Positions 53,056 through 64,000 of a stretch of 64,000 nt of DNA are shown here, piece after piece. Made by a program: the position numbers and the translations under genes. The notes below the pieces were generated by a model that ran no database searches, had not been told where the DNA came from, and saw nothing but the letters and a program-made list of their open reading frames with translations. The first letter of the stretch is position 1; every line of letters begins with the position of its first letter. The stretch comes from Argyresthia goedartella (Eukaryota > Arthropoda > Insecta > Lepidoptera > Argyresthiidae). The stretch lies in the NCBI GenBank assembly GCA_949825045.1, contig OX463827.1, forward strand, positions 7,524,501-7,588,500. Reading direction: 5' to 3'.

Positions 53056-56000
53056 TGTTGCGGTTAAATATATATTTATATACATTGATATTTGCCTATG
53101 TGCACGTGTCCTGCTATGTTGTCCCAGGGCCACAGTATCCTCCAACGAAAGGTGCTGTGTGGCCAAAACCACAACAACAAACGAAATCGGAGAATACTTC
53201 AACGGTGGACGTAGAAGTTTTTAAGTTTGTAGTGAGTACACCAAATGTATTGTATGCAAACATATTATATTGAATCCAGATTCCAAAAACATTTTAAGAT
53301 TTTATATAATGAAAATCTTGTTAAAACTATTGATTTTAGTTATACTGTTCTTGTCAACAAGTAGTCCCTAGATACGTGAACGACACGATAAGAACTCATA
53401 CTCACATAAACTTGACTTACAATATGTAATGTTAGATACATATTGCAATCCATCAAATATCGTGATAGCACTGCATGCATTCATTATTTATGAGTTCTAA
53501 CTGACCTATGTAATTCGAATGTTTGGTACAGCTTTCAAAAACGGACCATAGTTGCAGTATCTTATCAAGGGCTATTCGCAGTTATGAAAAACACTTGAAA
53601 AGGATGGATAAAAGAACTCTTCAAATGACCCAGCAGCAACCTAAAGACTATAAAGTTATGTCTATAAAACAAGCAACAATTGTGCTGACGGAGCCGTGCA
53701 ACGATAATGTATTGCCGTATTTTGAAATGGATGAGAATTGTAAGTCTTTACGATACTACAAGCATAGCATATTGCAATTATGACCTAGTAGATAAGCTAA
53801 TGCTCTTGACCACTCCTATGACCCACGGAGAGACTTATAGCAAAAATAACGTCAAGTAACTTGATTTAAAAAGGTGGTACACGAAGAGACCGAACCACCA
53901 TCGGTCGGTTTGAACAAAATTATCTAATGTGTGTTATTATCTGTGTCAGTAAAAGTCGATGAAAGCTACATAACACCAAATAGGTATCTGTGGTTATCTT
54001 AACACATTAACGTGTATATGGGTTGTGTATGAAAAGATAATGCTATTAAGAATTAACTGTACAATATCTTACAGGGGTAGGTAATATCCCATTCTAAAAA
54101 GTCAGTTATTATGCGGCTGTTCTTTTTCCAGATACACTCACTGTAACTCATCAAATAGAGATAAAGAGTAATTCGTTATGGGGCATCTTAAGAGGCATTG
54201 AGACTATGTTGCAGTTGGTCTATACAGAGAAGCAAGGGGTAAGTTATGTATAATAATCAAAATGATAAATTCTTTACTGAAACTCTGTATTCGGCTTTCA
54301 TGCTTCTTCCGCCATACCCAACATTCGCTTCCATACATCAATGTCGGACTCAACACTCCATTATGAATCCCCAAACGTGCCTTTTGGGTCACCATTTGGC
54401 TACTCATCAAGGATTGTGGATGATGTTGTAATATATAATGAAAATAAGTATAAAAAACTAATCTATTTTTCAGTCAAATGCACGCCATGTCGTAAACCAT
54501 ACAACAATCAAGGACTGGCCAACATATGCTCACCGAGGTCTTCTTATCGATACGTCAAGACATTATTTATCGGTAGCTAACATATTAAAAACATTGAAGG
54601 CAATGGCGATAAACAAAATGAATGTTCTTCACTGGCACATTGTTGATGACCAAAGCTTCCCTTACCAGAGTGAGATATTTCCCGAGTTAAGGTAAGTATT
54701 ATTATTATTAAGTATTTAAGATTGAAAATGCTTTTCTGCTTTTATTTTAATGTGAGAATCACCTTTTAAGATGCTGAAGTTATCTTCAGGCAAAGACTAA
54801 TCTACTACAGAGTGAGGTTTTGCCCCCCTTACTTTGATAATTTCAGTTTGGAAATAACTACATATTTGTAATCTACCAAATTAAAAGAGACATGAGAGGG
54901 TAACATGAATTAATATGCTAAGACTTAGACGTATAATGAAATCAATAACCGGGTGAACTTGGGGTTATCCAATAGTGAGCTAACGCAGCAATATTTTTTG
55001 TTGGTTTAATAAATATGATTACTGTATGTATGTATTCATTTATCAACAGCGGTAAGGGGGCATACGATGCGTCTATGGTTTACAGTAAAGCCGACATTCA
55101 AAAGATTATTGAATATGGGCGAGACCGCGGTATTCGAGTTATACCCGAATTAGATGTACCCGGTAAGTTAAACACGTAATCACATGAAGCCCAGAAGCAT
55201 TGAACTATACGCTGCATTTTGACGTGCCAAAAACTAAGTATATATGAACACCTTATGAACAGAAAAGTATTTTTTTGTCCCTGGCTTGAATTTCTTGTTG
55301 CTCTTGCAAGCATTCTTTGGAGTTACAACATCCTTGTAGTCTAGCCGCAATATACTATTTCAACATTCTCCCAGGTCACACAAGGTCTTGGGGCGTCGCA
55401 TATCCCAACATTTTGACAGAATGCTACAAAAATAACAAAGTGGTGGCACTTGGTCCAATGAATCCCATCAAGACAGAAACATATAAACTGCTAAGGGAAC
55501 TGTTTCGAGAGGCGCAGGAGTGGTTTCCGGATATTTTTTTCCATATTGGAGGGGATGAAGTTGAAATGAAGTGTTGGTAAGTTAATAAAACATTTCTTCT
55601 TGCACTTGCAAGCTCCACGATCACTGGGCGAGTCTTGTTATTTGTTAAATAATTCACAATCAAAATAAAACTAGTTTTTATCTTAATGTACTTATTTACA
55701 TTAACTTCTTCATCTATTTAAATATCATCATTTGAAACTAGCTTGTAAAGGTATCTCTATGTTTTTTTTTTACACCACTTTCTCGATAATGCCACATTGT
55801 ATATTATACACAGTCAGGTCATAAGTTCTGTCACACAATAAAAACTTTTGAATTTAGAACGCTGGCCACAAAAAAGTTTATTGAATTCGAATTTCGAATT
55901 TTTCATGAAAATAAAAATGTGTACTTTTTAGAATTTTCCTCATTTTTAAATATGGAGTGGACACTTAAAGAAGACCGTGTTGTAGTTATTGCATTGCATC

Positions 56001-58928
56001 GTTGCGGTAACGTGCCAATTCAGATTTTCGACTTACTGAAAAATTTGAATATAACCAAAAGATTCTTTTATCGTACCATAAAACGATACAATGAAGACTC
56101 TAGTGTAGATGACAGGTCAAGAAGTGGTCGCCCTCGCTCTGTTAGGACTCCAGCAGTGATAAAAGCTGTGAAGGCGCGAATTCAAAGAAATCCCATACGT
56201 AAGCAGAAACTGTTGGCCCTTCAGATGGGGTTAAGCAGGACCACGGTGAAAAGGGTGTTAAAAGAAGACTTAGGGCTTAGGGCATATCGAAGATAAACAG
56301 GACATCGTTTGGACGCTCGTTTAATGGACCTGAGACTGAAGAGATGCCGCGCTTTGTTGAAGTGGTACGCGGGAAAAAAGCATCGGGAAATTCTTTTTTC
56401 GGATGAAAAAATTTTCACCGTGGAAGAGAGCTATAACAAACAAAATGATAAGGTGTACGCACACAGCAGTGAAGAAGCGAGCAACCGTATTCCGCGTGTC
56501 CAACGATGTCATTTTCCATCCTCGCTCATGGTTTGGTTGGGAGTCTCTTATTGGGGCTTAACTGCAGTTGTGTATCAAAATACAGTCCTCAAGAACCTTG
56601 TGGAACCTGTTTCTCATACCAATAACAGGCACTGGGTATTCCAACAAGATTCTGCGCCAGCTCATAGAGCGAAAAGCTCACAAGACTGGCTGGCGCGTGA
56701 AATCGACTTCATCCGGCACGAAGACTGGCCCTCCTCCAGTCCAGATTTGAGTCCGTTAGGTTACAAGATATGGCAACACTTGGAGGAAAAGGCCTGCTCA
56801 AAGCCTCATCCTGATTTGGAGTCACTCAAGGCATCCTTGATTAAGGCTGCCGCCGATATTGACATGGACCTCGTTCGTGCTGCGACAGACGACTGGCCGC
56901 GCAGAATAAAGGCCTGTATTCAAAATCGCGGGGGTCATTTTGAATAAACTTTAGCATCATAAGAATCTATGTTTTATTAAGTTCATTTTGCTATATAAAT
57001 GTTTACATAAATAATAAACATGTCTAAATTTCATATTTCATATTGCACATGTGACAGAATTTATGACCTGACTATGTATATCAAATCAAATCAAATGGCG
57101 GCGGGGTGGGGGCGGCGCCGATCTTATACTTCTCCCACAGTGGTACAATGTAGAGAAGAGACAAAAAATGACGTTTGCTATGTATATGTAAATATCTACA
57201 GTAATAAAGTATGTTGGCCACTGGAATAGAACACATTAATAATTAATCAAAATACGCTGCAATATAAACGCTGCAGTGAAACTGCAAAAATTCTATAAAA
57301 ACAAGATATGATTGGACTCACGTATCAAACATAAATTTAAATTTTACTTTAATAAATTCTGTTTTAGTAGCCTTGCTATTTAAAGTCTCACAGGGGGTGA
57401 GAAAAGTAGACCAAAGTTCTCAAGATAAAATCTGTTTTTGCCTTAGGCGCACTTGAACACCTCACTGCACTCAGGACTGAGTCACAATTCGCAAGCGAAC
57501 GGGAGTTAAATCTGGAGACTTTCGTTACGTGGAGGATTCAAAACCATGCCCGTGGCATAAAATAATGCTTTATCTCGTTGGTGTATAATCTATTATTTAA
57601 TTACAGGTCGTCCAATCCAAAACTTTTGGAATTCATGAATAATAACAATATGACCTCACCAAAGCAGTTGCACGCTTTCTTTATGAAGAGAGCTATTTCA
57701 CTGCTAAAAAATGACAGTGTTCCTATAGTTTGGCAAGTAAGTTTTCATTTCGACGTTGGCTATTCATATCCAGTACATTTCAAAATAATTAATTATCACA
57801 GTGAAGCACGAAATCCTGTTTTACCAACACGCTATACGGAACGATGATTTATTTTTCTTCAGTCTTCAAAAATAATTATTTCGACAATTTTTCAGGAAGT
57901 ATTTGAGGATGGCGTTCCATTAAAGAAGGAAACATTAGTTCAAGTTTGGAAAAGCTTTGGTACTCCTGCAAATATCGTTATGGAAGAGGTTCTGTTTATT
58001 TTATTGTTTCGTTATATTAGTGTCTTAATCATTGCATGAGCATCGAATGATTATCATGAACTCCAGTATCAACTCAAATTATATTTCATCAGATTCTGAG
58101 AAACGGCCACCGAGTCTTGTTCTCATCATCTTGGTATTTAGACCGCCTTTTGACTGGTGGCGACTGGGAGAAGTACTACAACGTTGATCCTCGAACAATG
58201 ATCGCAAATGAGACCCTTGCTGAGGGGATTGTTGGGGGAGAAGCCTGCATGTGGGGGGAAACTGTGGATGACAGAAACTTCATGAGCCGGTTTGTATTTT
58301 ATTTTCACTAATTTATTGATTTCAAGACCAACCGTTTTTCGTGGGTGTATAGATACATTTTCCGAAATGATATGTTCATTGTTTTTTTTTGCTATTCGCT
58401 TTTTCCCAGGATTTATTTATTGTATACGTTTTTTTAATAATAGTATGATTTCTACACGCTTTATTTTCTTCTGTTTCTTTTTACCAGACATTTATTTTCT
58501 TAATCCGTATTTTTCATATACATAATGTTATAACGATATATTAATTTTCGAGGTGCTTATTTCCTCATACATTGTATAGTTGATTTAACATACATACGCG
58601 AATGGAAAAAAAATAAAAGGAAAATAGAATTTCGGAAAATTTATCTTTACTCGCCCCAGTCTGTATTAAAGATTTAAAGTTGTCTATGCCACCCCAACAA
58701 TGATAAAAAAGTTTAATTTGCAGTGTTTGGCCTCGAGCTAGTGCAGTAGCGGAGAGATTATGGACGGGCGCTGACAAAAAGACCGATCAATATTACTATA
58801 GGATTAATAGTTATCCTGAAGCTTATATGAAAGAAGTTAGAAGTCGGCTGGAGGAGCATACTTGTCGCATGATCAGACGTGGCATCAATGCGCAACCTCC
58901 CACTGGACCTGGTTTCTGCGTAGTTTAG
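53055..58928 (+). CDS. Beta-N-acetylhexosaminidase (GH20), copy 2, 10 exons
   Basis: Same gene structure as the copy at 32332-38172. Exons: 53055-53231, 53532-53739, 54132-54238, 54474-54691, 55050-55162, 55375-55576, 57607-57736, 57896-57988, 58093-58289, 58724-58928. All exon lengths equal copy 1, and the frame is open for 549 residues. Signal peptide, WPKP start, catalytic Asp335-Glu336 ([12 protein letters not shown]), GGEACMWGE and AVAERLW are all kept. I count ten replacements relative to copy 1: G46E, I48T, S50T, N62K, N68S, S83R, G124E, V144L, I380V and A428S. The first sequon is kept (NIS to NTS). Intron 3 here has a consensus GTAAGT donor where copy 1 has GTTAGT. Both genes therefore look functional; the proteins should have near-identical catalytic cores. 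Confidence 0.93.
55809..57076 (+). mobile_element. maT-like mariner in hexosaminidase intron 6, copy 2
   Basis: The duplicate of the element at 35066-36351, flanked by TA (55807-55808, 57077-57078). The transposase frame is better kept. 55949-56296 encodes the helix-turn-helix half ([20 protein letters not shown], then [20 protein letters not shown]) and 56309-56947 the catalytic half, in the same frame and split by the shared TAA after YRR. Relative to copy 1 it lacks two short coding stretches (about 36 and 6 bases, near 56565 and 56620). Its third catalytic Asp is replaced (SPLGYKIW for SPLDYKIW). It is inactive. A shared stop shows the element was dead before duplication. Confidence 0.92.
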
Positions 58929-59157
58929 ATTAACAGCTAATCATGGTTGTGATATATTGTTTTCATTAATCAAAAGACAAAACTTCTTTATTAAAGAAAA
59001 TGCATATAAAAGTAGCCTGTTCATGTCTCCACCGAAGGGCACAGGGTTTAACTCAGATACGAGTTAGATTGAGCCATTCTCCACCACGCTGGCTCTTGGG
59101 CCACTGAAACATATTTACGACTAATACCATTGAGTATCAGTTGCGCTTTCTTACTGA

Positions 59158-59395
59158 CCCGAATGGCTGAGTCGGCAGTGACCCTGCCTACGAAGCCAAG
59201 GGTCCCGAGCTCGAGTCCCGCTGGGGACAAATATTTATTTGATGAGATCGGATGTTTATACCCTAGTCATGGTTGTTTATCTATCTAAGTATAATATTTA
59301 TCTATATAAGCATGTCTATCGTTGTCTAGTACCCAAGATACAGGAAATCCTAGTTTGGGGCTAGATCAATGTGTGTAAATAGTGTCCAAGGAATT
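59158..59395 (+). mobile_element. tRNA-derived SINE (A box GGCTGAGTCGG), copy 2
   Basis: Duplicate of 38405-38645. A 3-base deletion just before the head (TTACTGACCCG for TTATTGACGACCCG) is the main difference. Confidence 0.75.
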
Positions 59396-59690
59396 ATTAT
59401 TATGTATTATTACTGTATATATTTAGCCATACTAATTTAACGTCGTTTTATTGCCTCTTCTCTATATTGGACCACTGTGCGCTTGTCTGACTACATTATT
59501 ATGGTTACATATATGTATTTACTATAATATTTCGTATATATGTATTGCGCTTAGCAATATAAAATACAAACAAACAGAAAATTCATGTACAAAGGAAAGC
59601 TATTAATGGATATATGTCAAGGATATATATAAAATTAATGTTTTAATAACTTCTTGCTATCCGTGGGTATAACCGTGCCTCCGCCGACCT

Positions 59691-59953
59691 GGGGCCCAAT
59701 TCCGGTACACAATTACAGCTCCATGACAATTACATTACGATTACAGTCAACTTTAGATATCCAATATCTGACGATTTTGTGATCCCATTCCCTTTGTTGA
59801 TTAACTAAATTATTGTGCTTACCAATTAACTTAATTTTTACCATAATTGCCTAAAAAAATATTCTCCGAACGCCAAATATTGGATACCTAAAGTTGACCG
59901 TAATCGTAATGTAATTGTCATGGAGCTGTCATTGTGTACCGGAATTGGGCCCC
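59691..59953. mobile_element. Fold-back MITE with ~80-bp inverted ends, copy 2
   Basis: Duplicate of 38938-39200 with the same length (263 bases) and arms. One centre base differs (AACTAAATT for AACAAAATT). Confidence 0.85.
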
Positions 59954-60284
59954 TGTACGAAAAAAGGCGTGAAGAATTTGTGTTTGTATAGTTACTATTC
60001 TGCCTGAAGAAGAATTCTGAAGAAGTTAGAAGTTAGTTAGTTAAGTGGGGAAACTGCAACCCGCCTATTCTTATTATATTATTATAAGAAACTAGCTGAT
60101 GCACACAACTTCACCTGCCTGTTTCTAGGAATTATCATTTACCGATATAACGTTACACTCCGTCTGGTGCAGTCGCATAAAAAGTATCCTTTATGTTATT
60201 CTAGCTCTCACAAACTCATCAACTATCTCATTCTACTTTAGGGGCAAACATACAAACATCTAAATATCGCTTCTTTCACATTTA

Positions 60285-60780
60285 TAATATTAGTGGGATT
60301 GCGGTTGTGTTATCAACATGTAAACATATCTGGTAGTTACTCGTATATATTGTTTGTGCCAGAACTTTAAGAACTAGGAAGGCAGCCAATATAACGACGT
60401 AATTAATATGTAAAGATCGTTTGTGCTCATCGCAAGGGCAACTGGCCATATTGCCACCACACACGACCCCCCATGCCGTTGTTGAGGCTTCTGTGTATAT
60501 CTCCATGGAAAATTCATCATCAGCCCTTGTCATCCTACTGCTGGTCACAGGCCTGTCCCAAAGTCCGCCATTCGCTACGGTCACCCGCCAGTCTCGTCCA
60601 CTGCTTTTCAGCCACCTTAGCAATGTCATCTGACCATCGGACCGGTGCGTGATCTACCCGCTGTCATCGCCTTTTATTTTCCTTACAGGTTATCAATATT
60701 ATATAACCACCAGTTAAATGTAGGACCTAAAGACTTAGGTATTGTCATAAAGCTATCGTAATTTTCGTCATCTTTTTGAC
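60285..60780 (-). pseudogene. DIRS-like fragment with RTE tail, copy 2
   Basis: Duplicate of 39535-40025. It encodes MEIYTEASTTAWGVVCGGN and CLHVDNTTAI on the minus strand and carries the same RTE-like tail (about 60513-60680). Both insertions thus predate the tandem duplication. Confidence 0.65.
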
Positions 60781-61444
60781 CGAGCGAGCGAAGCGAGCGA
60801 AGAGCTCCATTTCAACAAGATAGGAAGCCGATTTTGTTTTCGTCTGTCTCTATGTGTGTGTCAGTTCCGGTCTAGGGGCCACAGTTTTCAAGCGATCCTC
60901 ACAAAACTTGGCACACGTGAACCTTGAATTAAAAGTTTTTTTGTCAAAAGCTTTTCTCGATTTTCCTCTTGGGGGAGGGGGACGACGACTTATGACGTCA
61001 TTATTTTTTGTATGTTTTTTTTTCTGATACCTTTTTGTGTGTGGTTATCAAATTAAAGGGCTTCCTGAGCCGGTTCTGAAAATATACTACATAATTACCT
61101 TTCGGCCGCCTGTTTGCTAAAAATCTAAGAAATATTTTGAAAACATACCAAGTTTCGACTCCTCGAAGTAGGAAACGGATTAGTAAAGAGGATCTATATA
61201 GACCATGAGAGTGAGAGAAATAGACTATAACTATTTTCTGGAAAAGTAGATTGTATTTTAAATCGCAAAATGTAGTTTACAAAGTTATTGGTGCGGCTAC
61301 TTTACTGCTTGGTTTTGATTGAATTTGAAATACTTACCTGTAAATTAGTTCAGAGTCCCCCTGTTAGCAAGGTCTATTGCCCACAGGGCCACTAGTAAGT
61401 TAAGATATTTACATCGCTCTAAATCCTCTAAGAGCCTCTGCTCA

Positions 61445-63590
61445 TATATGTCCATATGACAGATCTTAAGGCTGATTCGTCATTTCATAGGCCTATTCCA
61501 TCCCATAGACTAGAGACGTATATGAAAAATTTATATATAAATTTGCCAGTACCGGATATAATGAACAGACCCCGAATAAAATCTTTTCTAACTTCTTCAA
61601 CATTATTCAAACAGAATTTAATACAGTTTTTGAATTAAAGAAAGTCAGTGCCAACAACGGTGAATCTAAATTTAATGACTGGGCAATATTTGGAATTCGT
61701 AAAAGTAGAGCTATCTTGAATGACCTTTAGGAATAAAAAACCTATAACTTTGATATAAAATTTCATGACTATGTTAAAAAATATTCCAAAACTTTCAAGT
61801 TGGTTTGTAGAACTGCAAAAACTTTACACATTAATAGAAAAATACAAAATTCAAAAAATAGAATGAAAATGGTTTGGCAAATCATAAACCGTGAAACTGG
61901 CAAAGTTATACCAAGGGACAATGATTTCTGCTTAAAGATGTTGTTGTTAAATCCAACGCTGAGGTAGTTTGAGCTTTTGAAAAATTTTTCACCAATGTAC
62001 CTTTACTCACAAGAGAGCGTCTAAATTCATCTCCATATGAAGCAGCGACTTTATTAAAAAACAGCACTAGCATCAGTAATGTATATTTTAAATTTTATCA
62101 TGTTTATCCCAAGTATTTCGTCAAAACGTATAGATTACTTAAACTTAAAAATACTGAAGACCTGTGGGGTATATCAATCAAAGTCATTCAATAATACTTG
62201 TTATAGCCCCACACCTTTATATATTAAATAAATGTGTTGACGATGGAGCTTTCCCAGACCTCATAAAACACAGCAAACTGATAACTCTGTTCAAGTTGGG
62301 AGACAAGGGTGATGCTTCAAATTTCAGACCAATATCTGTTCTTCCAGAACTAAGTAAAGTTTTTGAAAAAAATATACTCAATCAAATGTTCTCACAACTC
62401 TCAATACGTTTTCAATAGAGGTAAATCGACTGCGGATGCAGGCATTATCCTTATATGTCATATTTATTCTGCATGGGAAGCCGCACAGGGTGCTATCGGT
62501 GTTTTTTTTGCGATTTGTCGAAGGCATTTGATTGTGTTGATCATGATAAGCTACTAATGAAATTAAATCATTACGGAATTAGAAATAAAGCGTTGGATCT
62601 ATTAAGATCATTCTTAAGCAATATAATTAAACAGGCAGAAGTCAACTGTGTCAAATCTGATGGATCAGGAGTAAATTGGCATTCCACAAGTTTCCATATT
62701 AGGCCCTTTCTTATTCCTGGTATGTATTAACGATCTGCCTTTTATGGTGGAGAAATTGATCGACATAGTGTTGTTTGCTGATGATACTTCACTGGTCTTC
62801 AAAATTAAAAGACAAAAAGAAGATTTTGATGATCTTAATCGAGTATTATCTTTAACCTTGAATTGGTTCCCAGTTAATAATTTATTGTTAAATGCTGGTA
62901 AAACCAAATGTATCAAATTCTCACTTCCAAATCTCCAGAGACCAGTTTAGTGTTGGACAGCAGCGTTAGAATTAGACAATGAGACAAAGTTTCTTGGAAT
63001 AACCATTGATAGCAAATTGCAGTGAGGACCGCACATAGATAAATTGGCTGGTAAAATAAGTTCTGCGGCTTACGCTTTAAGGAACATCAGACATAACACG
63101 GATGTGGCTACATCTAGGCTAGTATATTTTAGTTACTTTCATAGTGTCATTCCTATGGTATCTTGTTGTGGGGGACAGCAGCGGATATTCAAACTACTTT
63201 TTTTACAGAAAAGAGCTATTCGAGCAATTTATAATTTAAAACGCACAGACTCCTTAAGATAGTTTTTTTTAAGAAATTGACATACTAACTGTAGCTAGTC
63301 AATTTATTTTCGAAATATAATGTATGTACGCAAGAAGCTTACAGCATTTTCCAAACTTAGCGATAGCTGTAATGTTAACCTAAGAAATAATCACAGACTG
63401 CTTGCGTCCCGGTTTAGACTCGCGAAGGTTAGCAATTCTTTCAAGGGTCACTTCATTCTCTGCTACAACAAGATACCTCTAGAGATCTTGAAATTGCTAT
63501 TTGAGAAATTTAAAAACCATGTTAAAGCGACTTTGTCGAAAAAGGGATATTACAATGTTCAAGATTACTTAAATGATGGGAATGTATAGG
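61445..63590 (+). pseudogene. Decayed Jockey-type LINE, uninterrupted (copy 2)
   Basis: Duplicate of 40690-41432 plus 46353-47757, joined without the 4.9-kb insertion; the join lies at about 62186-62195. RT landmarks: LITLFKLGDKGDASNFRPIS (62275), AFDCVDHDKLLMKLNHYGIR (62525), VLFADDTSLVF (62768), NWFPVNNLLLNAGKTKCIKF (62865) and FKNHVKATLSKKGYYNVQDY (63510). It contains the same kind of frame breaks as copy 1, so it was already decayed. It shows the empty site of the CR1-like LINE. Confidence 0.85.
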
Positions 63591-63814
63591 GTTAATCTGG
63601 CTCAACACACCTTGAGGTTAATATTTTTTTAATGATTTATTCCTGCTTATTAATTATGATAATATATACATATATATATATATTTCTATTAGTTAAGCAC
63701 AAGCAATCTGTGGGAGTCCAATGTAGATAAGTGGCAAAAATTACGTTTACTAAGTATGTGTAAATATCTACAGTACCTGATAAAGATATTCTGAAATTGG
63801 AATATGGATCCCAT

Positions 63815-64000
63815 ACGAGATGAAATCAAGGAGCCTTATAAATTATCTCTGGATGGTTTCTAATCACTCTGTATGAAGATTACATACTGGAATCCTAACA
63901 CTGGCAAATTTCAGAATGCTGCGCACTGACATTCAGCTTCAGAAACCCTAGCATTTTAGCAGCTCTGCTAACTAAGCTATCGCAATGCAGAACAAAAGTA
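63815..64000 (-). pseudogene. LINE RT fragment, cut by window edge (copy 2)
   Basis: Duplicate of 48009-48197. Only the C-terminal thumb part of the minus-strand LINE is inside the window. Confidence 0.65.

Larger units (their letters stand above)
52325..64000 (+). repeat. Tandem duplication, copy 2 (runs off the edge)
   Basis: This is the partner of 31330-48197. It starts with weakly similar sequence near 52325-52350 and is truncated by the window end at the base matching 48197. It lacks the CR1-like LINE and the upstream palindrome of copy 1. Small private differences include indels in the mariner and a 32-base extra stretch near 58675-58705 before exon 10. Confidence 0.95.

Overview
The window is a transposon-rich, AT-rich animal nuclear sequence, most likely from a moth or butterfly. 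The evidence is GT-AG introns of about 0.1-2 kb, tRNA-derived SINEs of lepidopteran type, BEL/Pao, Ty3/gypsy, Ty1/copia, DIRS-like, Jockey/CR1 and RTE-like retroelements, and maT-type mariners. There are no bacterial operons, rRNA genes or CRISPR arrays. The host assignment rests on repeat style and gene structure and is an inference.

Region 1 (1-8.1 kb) is a retroelement graveyard. It holds the 5' part of a minus-strand Ty3/gypsy element (broken gag, and a pol whose reverse transcriptase has an internal deletion). Next come a 5'-truncated plus-strand Ty1/copia element with its 3' LTR, a LINE tail, a fold-back element and a TTAA-flanked MITE. Region 2 (8.1-14.4 kb) is mostly unrecognised AT-rich DNA with two copies of one SINE and small repeats.

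Region 3 (14.4-24.4 kb) is a nested insertion. A decayed plus-strand LINE is split first by a SINE and then by a full-length minus-strand BEL/Pao element (two LTRs, AAGAT target duplication). The BEL pol frame is itself split by a short retroelement tail. Region 4 (24.4-31.3 kb) holds fragments of LINEs and a degenerate LTR element containing a perfect 31-bp hairpin. It also has a GC-rich repeat and a decayed reverse transcriptase element with an unusual C-terminal domain.

Region 5 (31.3-64 kb) holds the only clear host genes: two tandem copies of a 10-exon, 549-residue lysosomal-type beta-N-acetylhexosaminidase (glycoside hydrolase family 20). They lie in a direct duplication with a period of about 21 kb, whose second copy runs off the right edge. 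Both copies share an intron-6 mariner, a SINE, an 80-bp-TIR MITE, a DIRS/RTE composite and a decayed Jockey LINE. Only the first copy carries a 4.9-kb CR1-like LINE in that Jockey remnant and a long palindrome just upstream of the promoter. Between the copies (48-52 kb) lies a 1.56-kb TIR element that contains a broken zeste-type Myb/SANT DNA-binding domain.

Both hexosaminidase genes look intact and should give secreted or lysosomal enzymes that differ at about ten residues, eight of them in the first 144. A false haplotype duplication in the assembly is the main alternative to a real tandem duplication.
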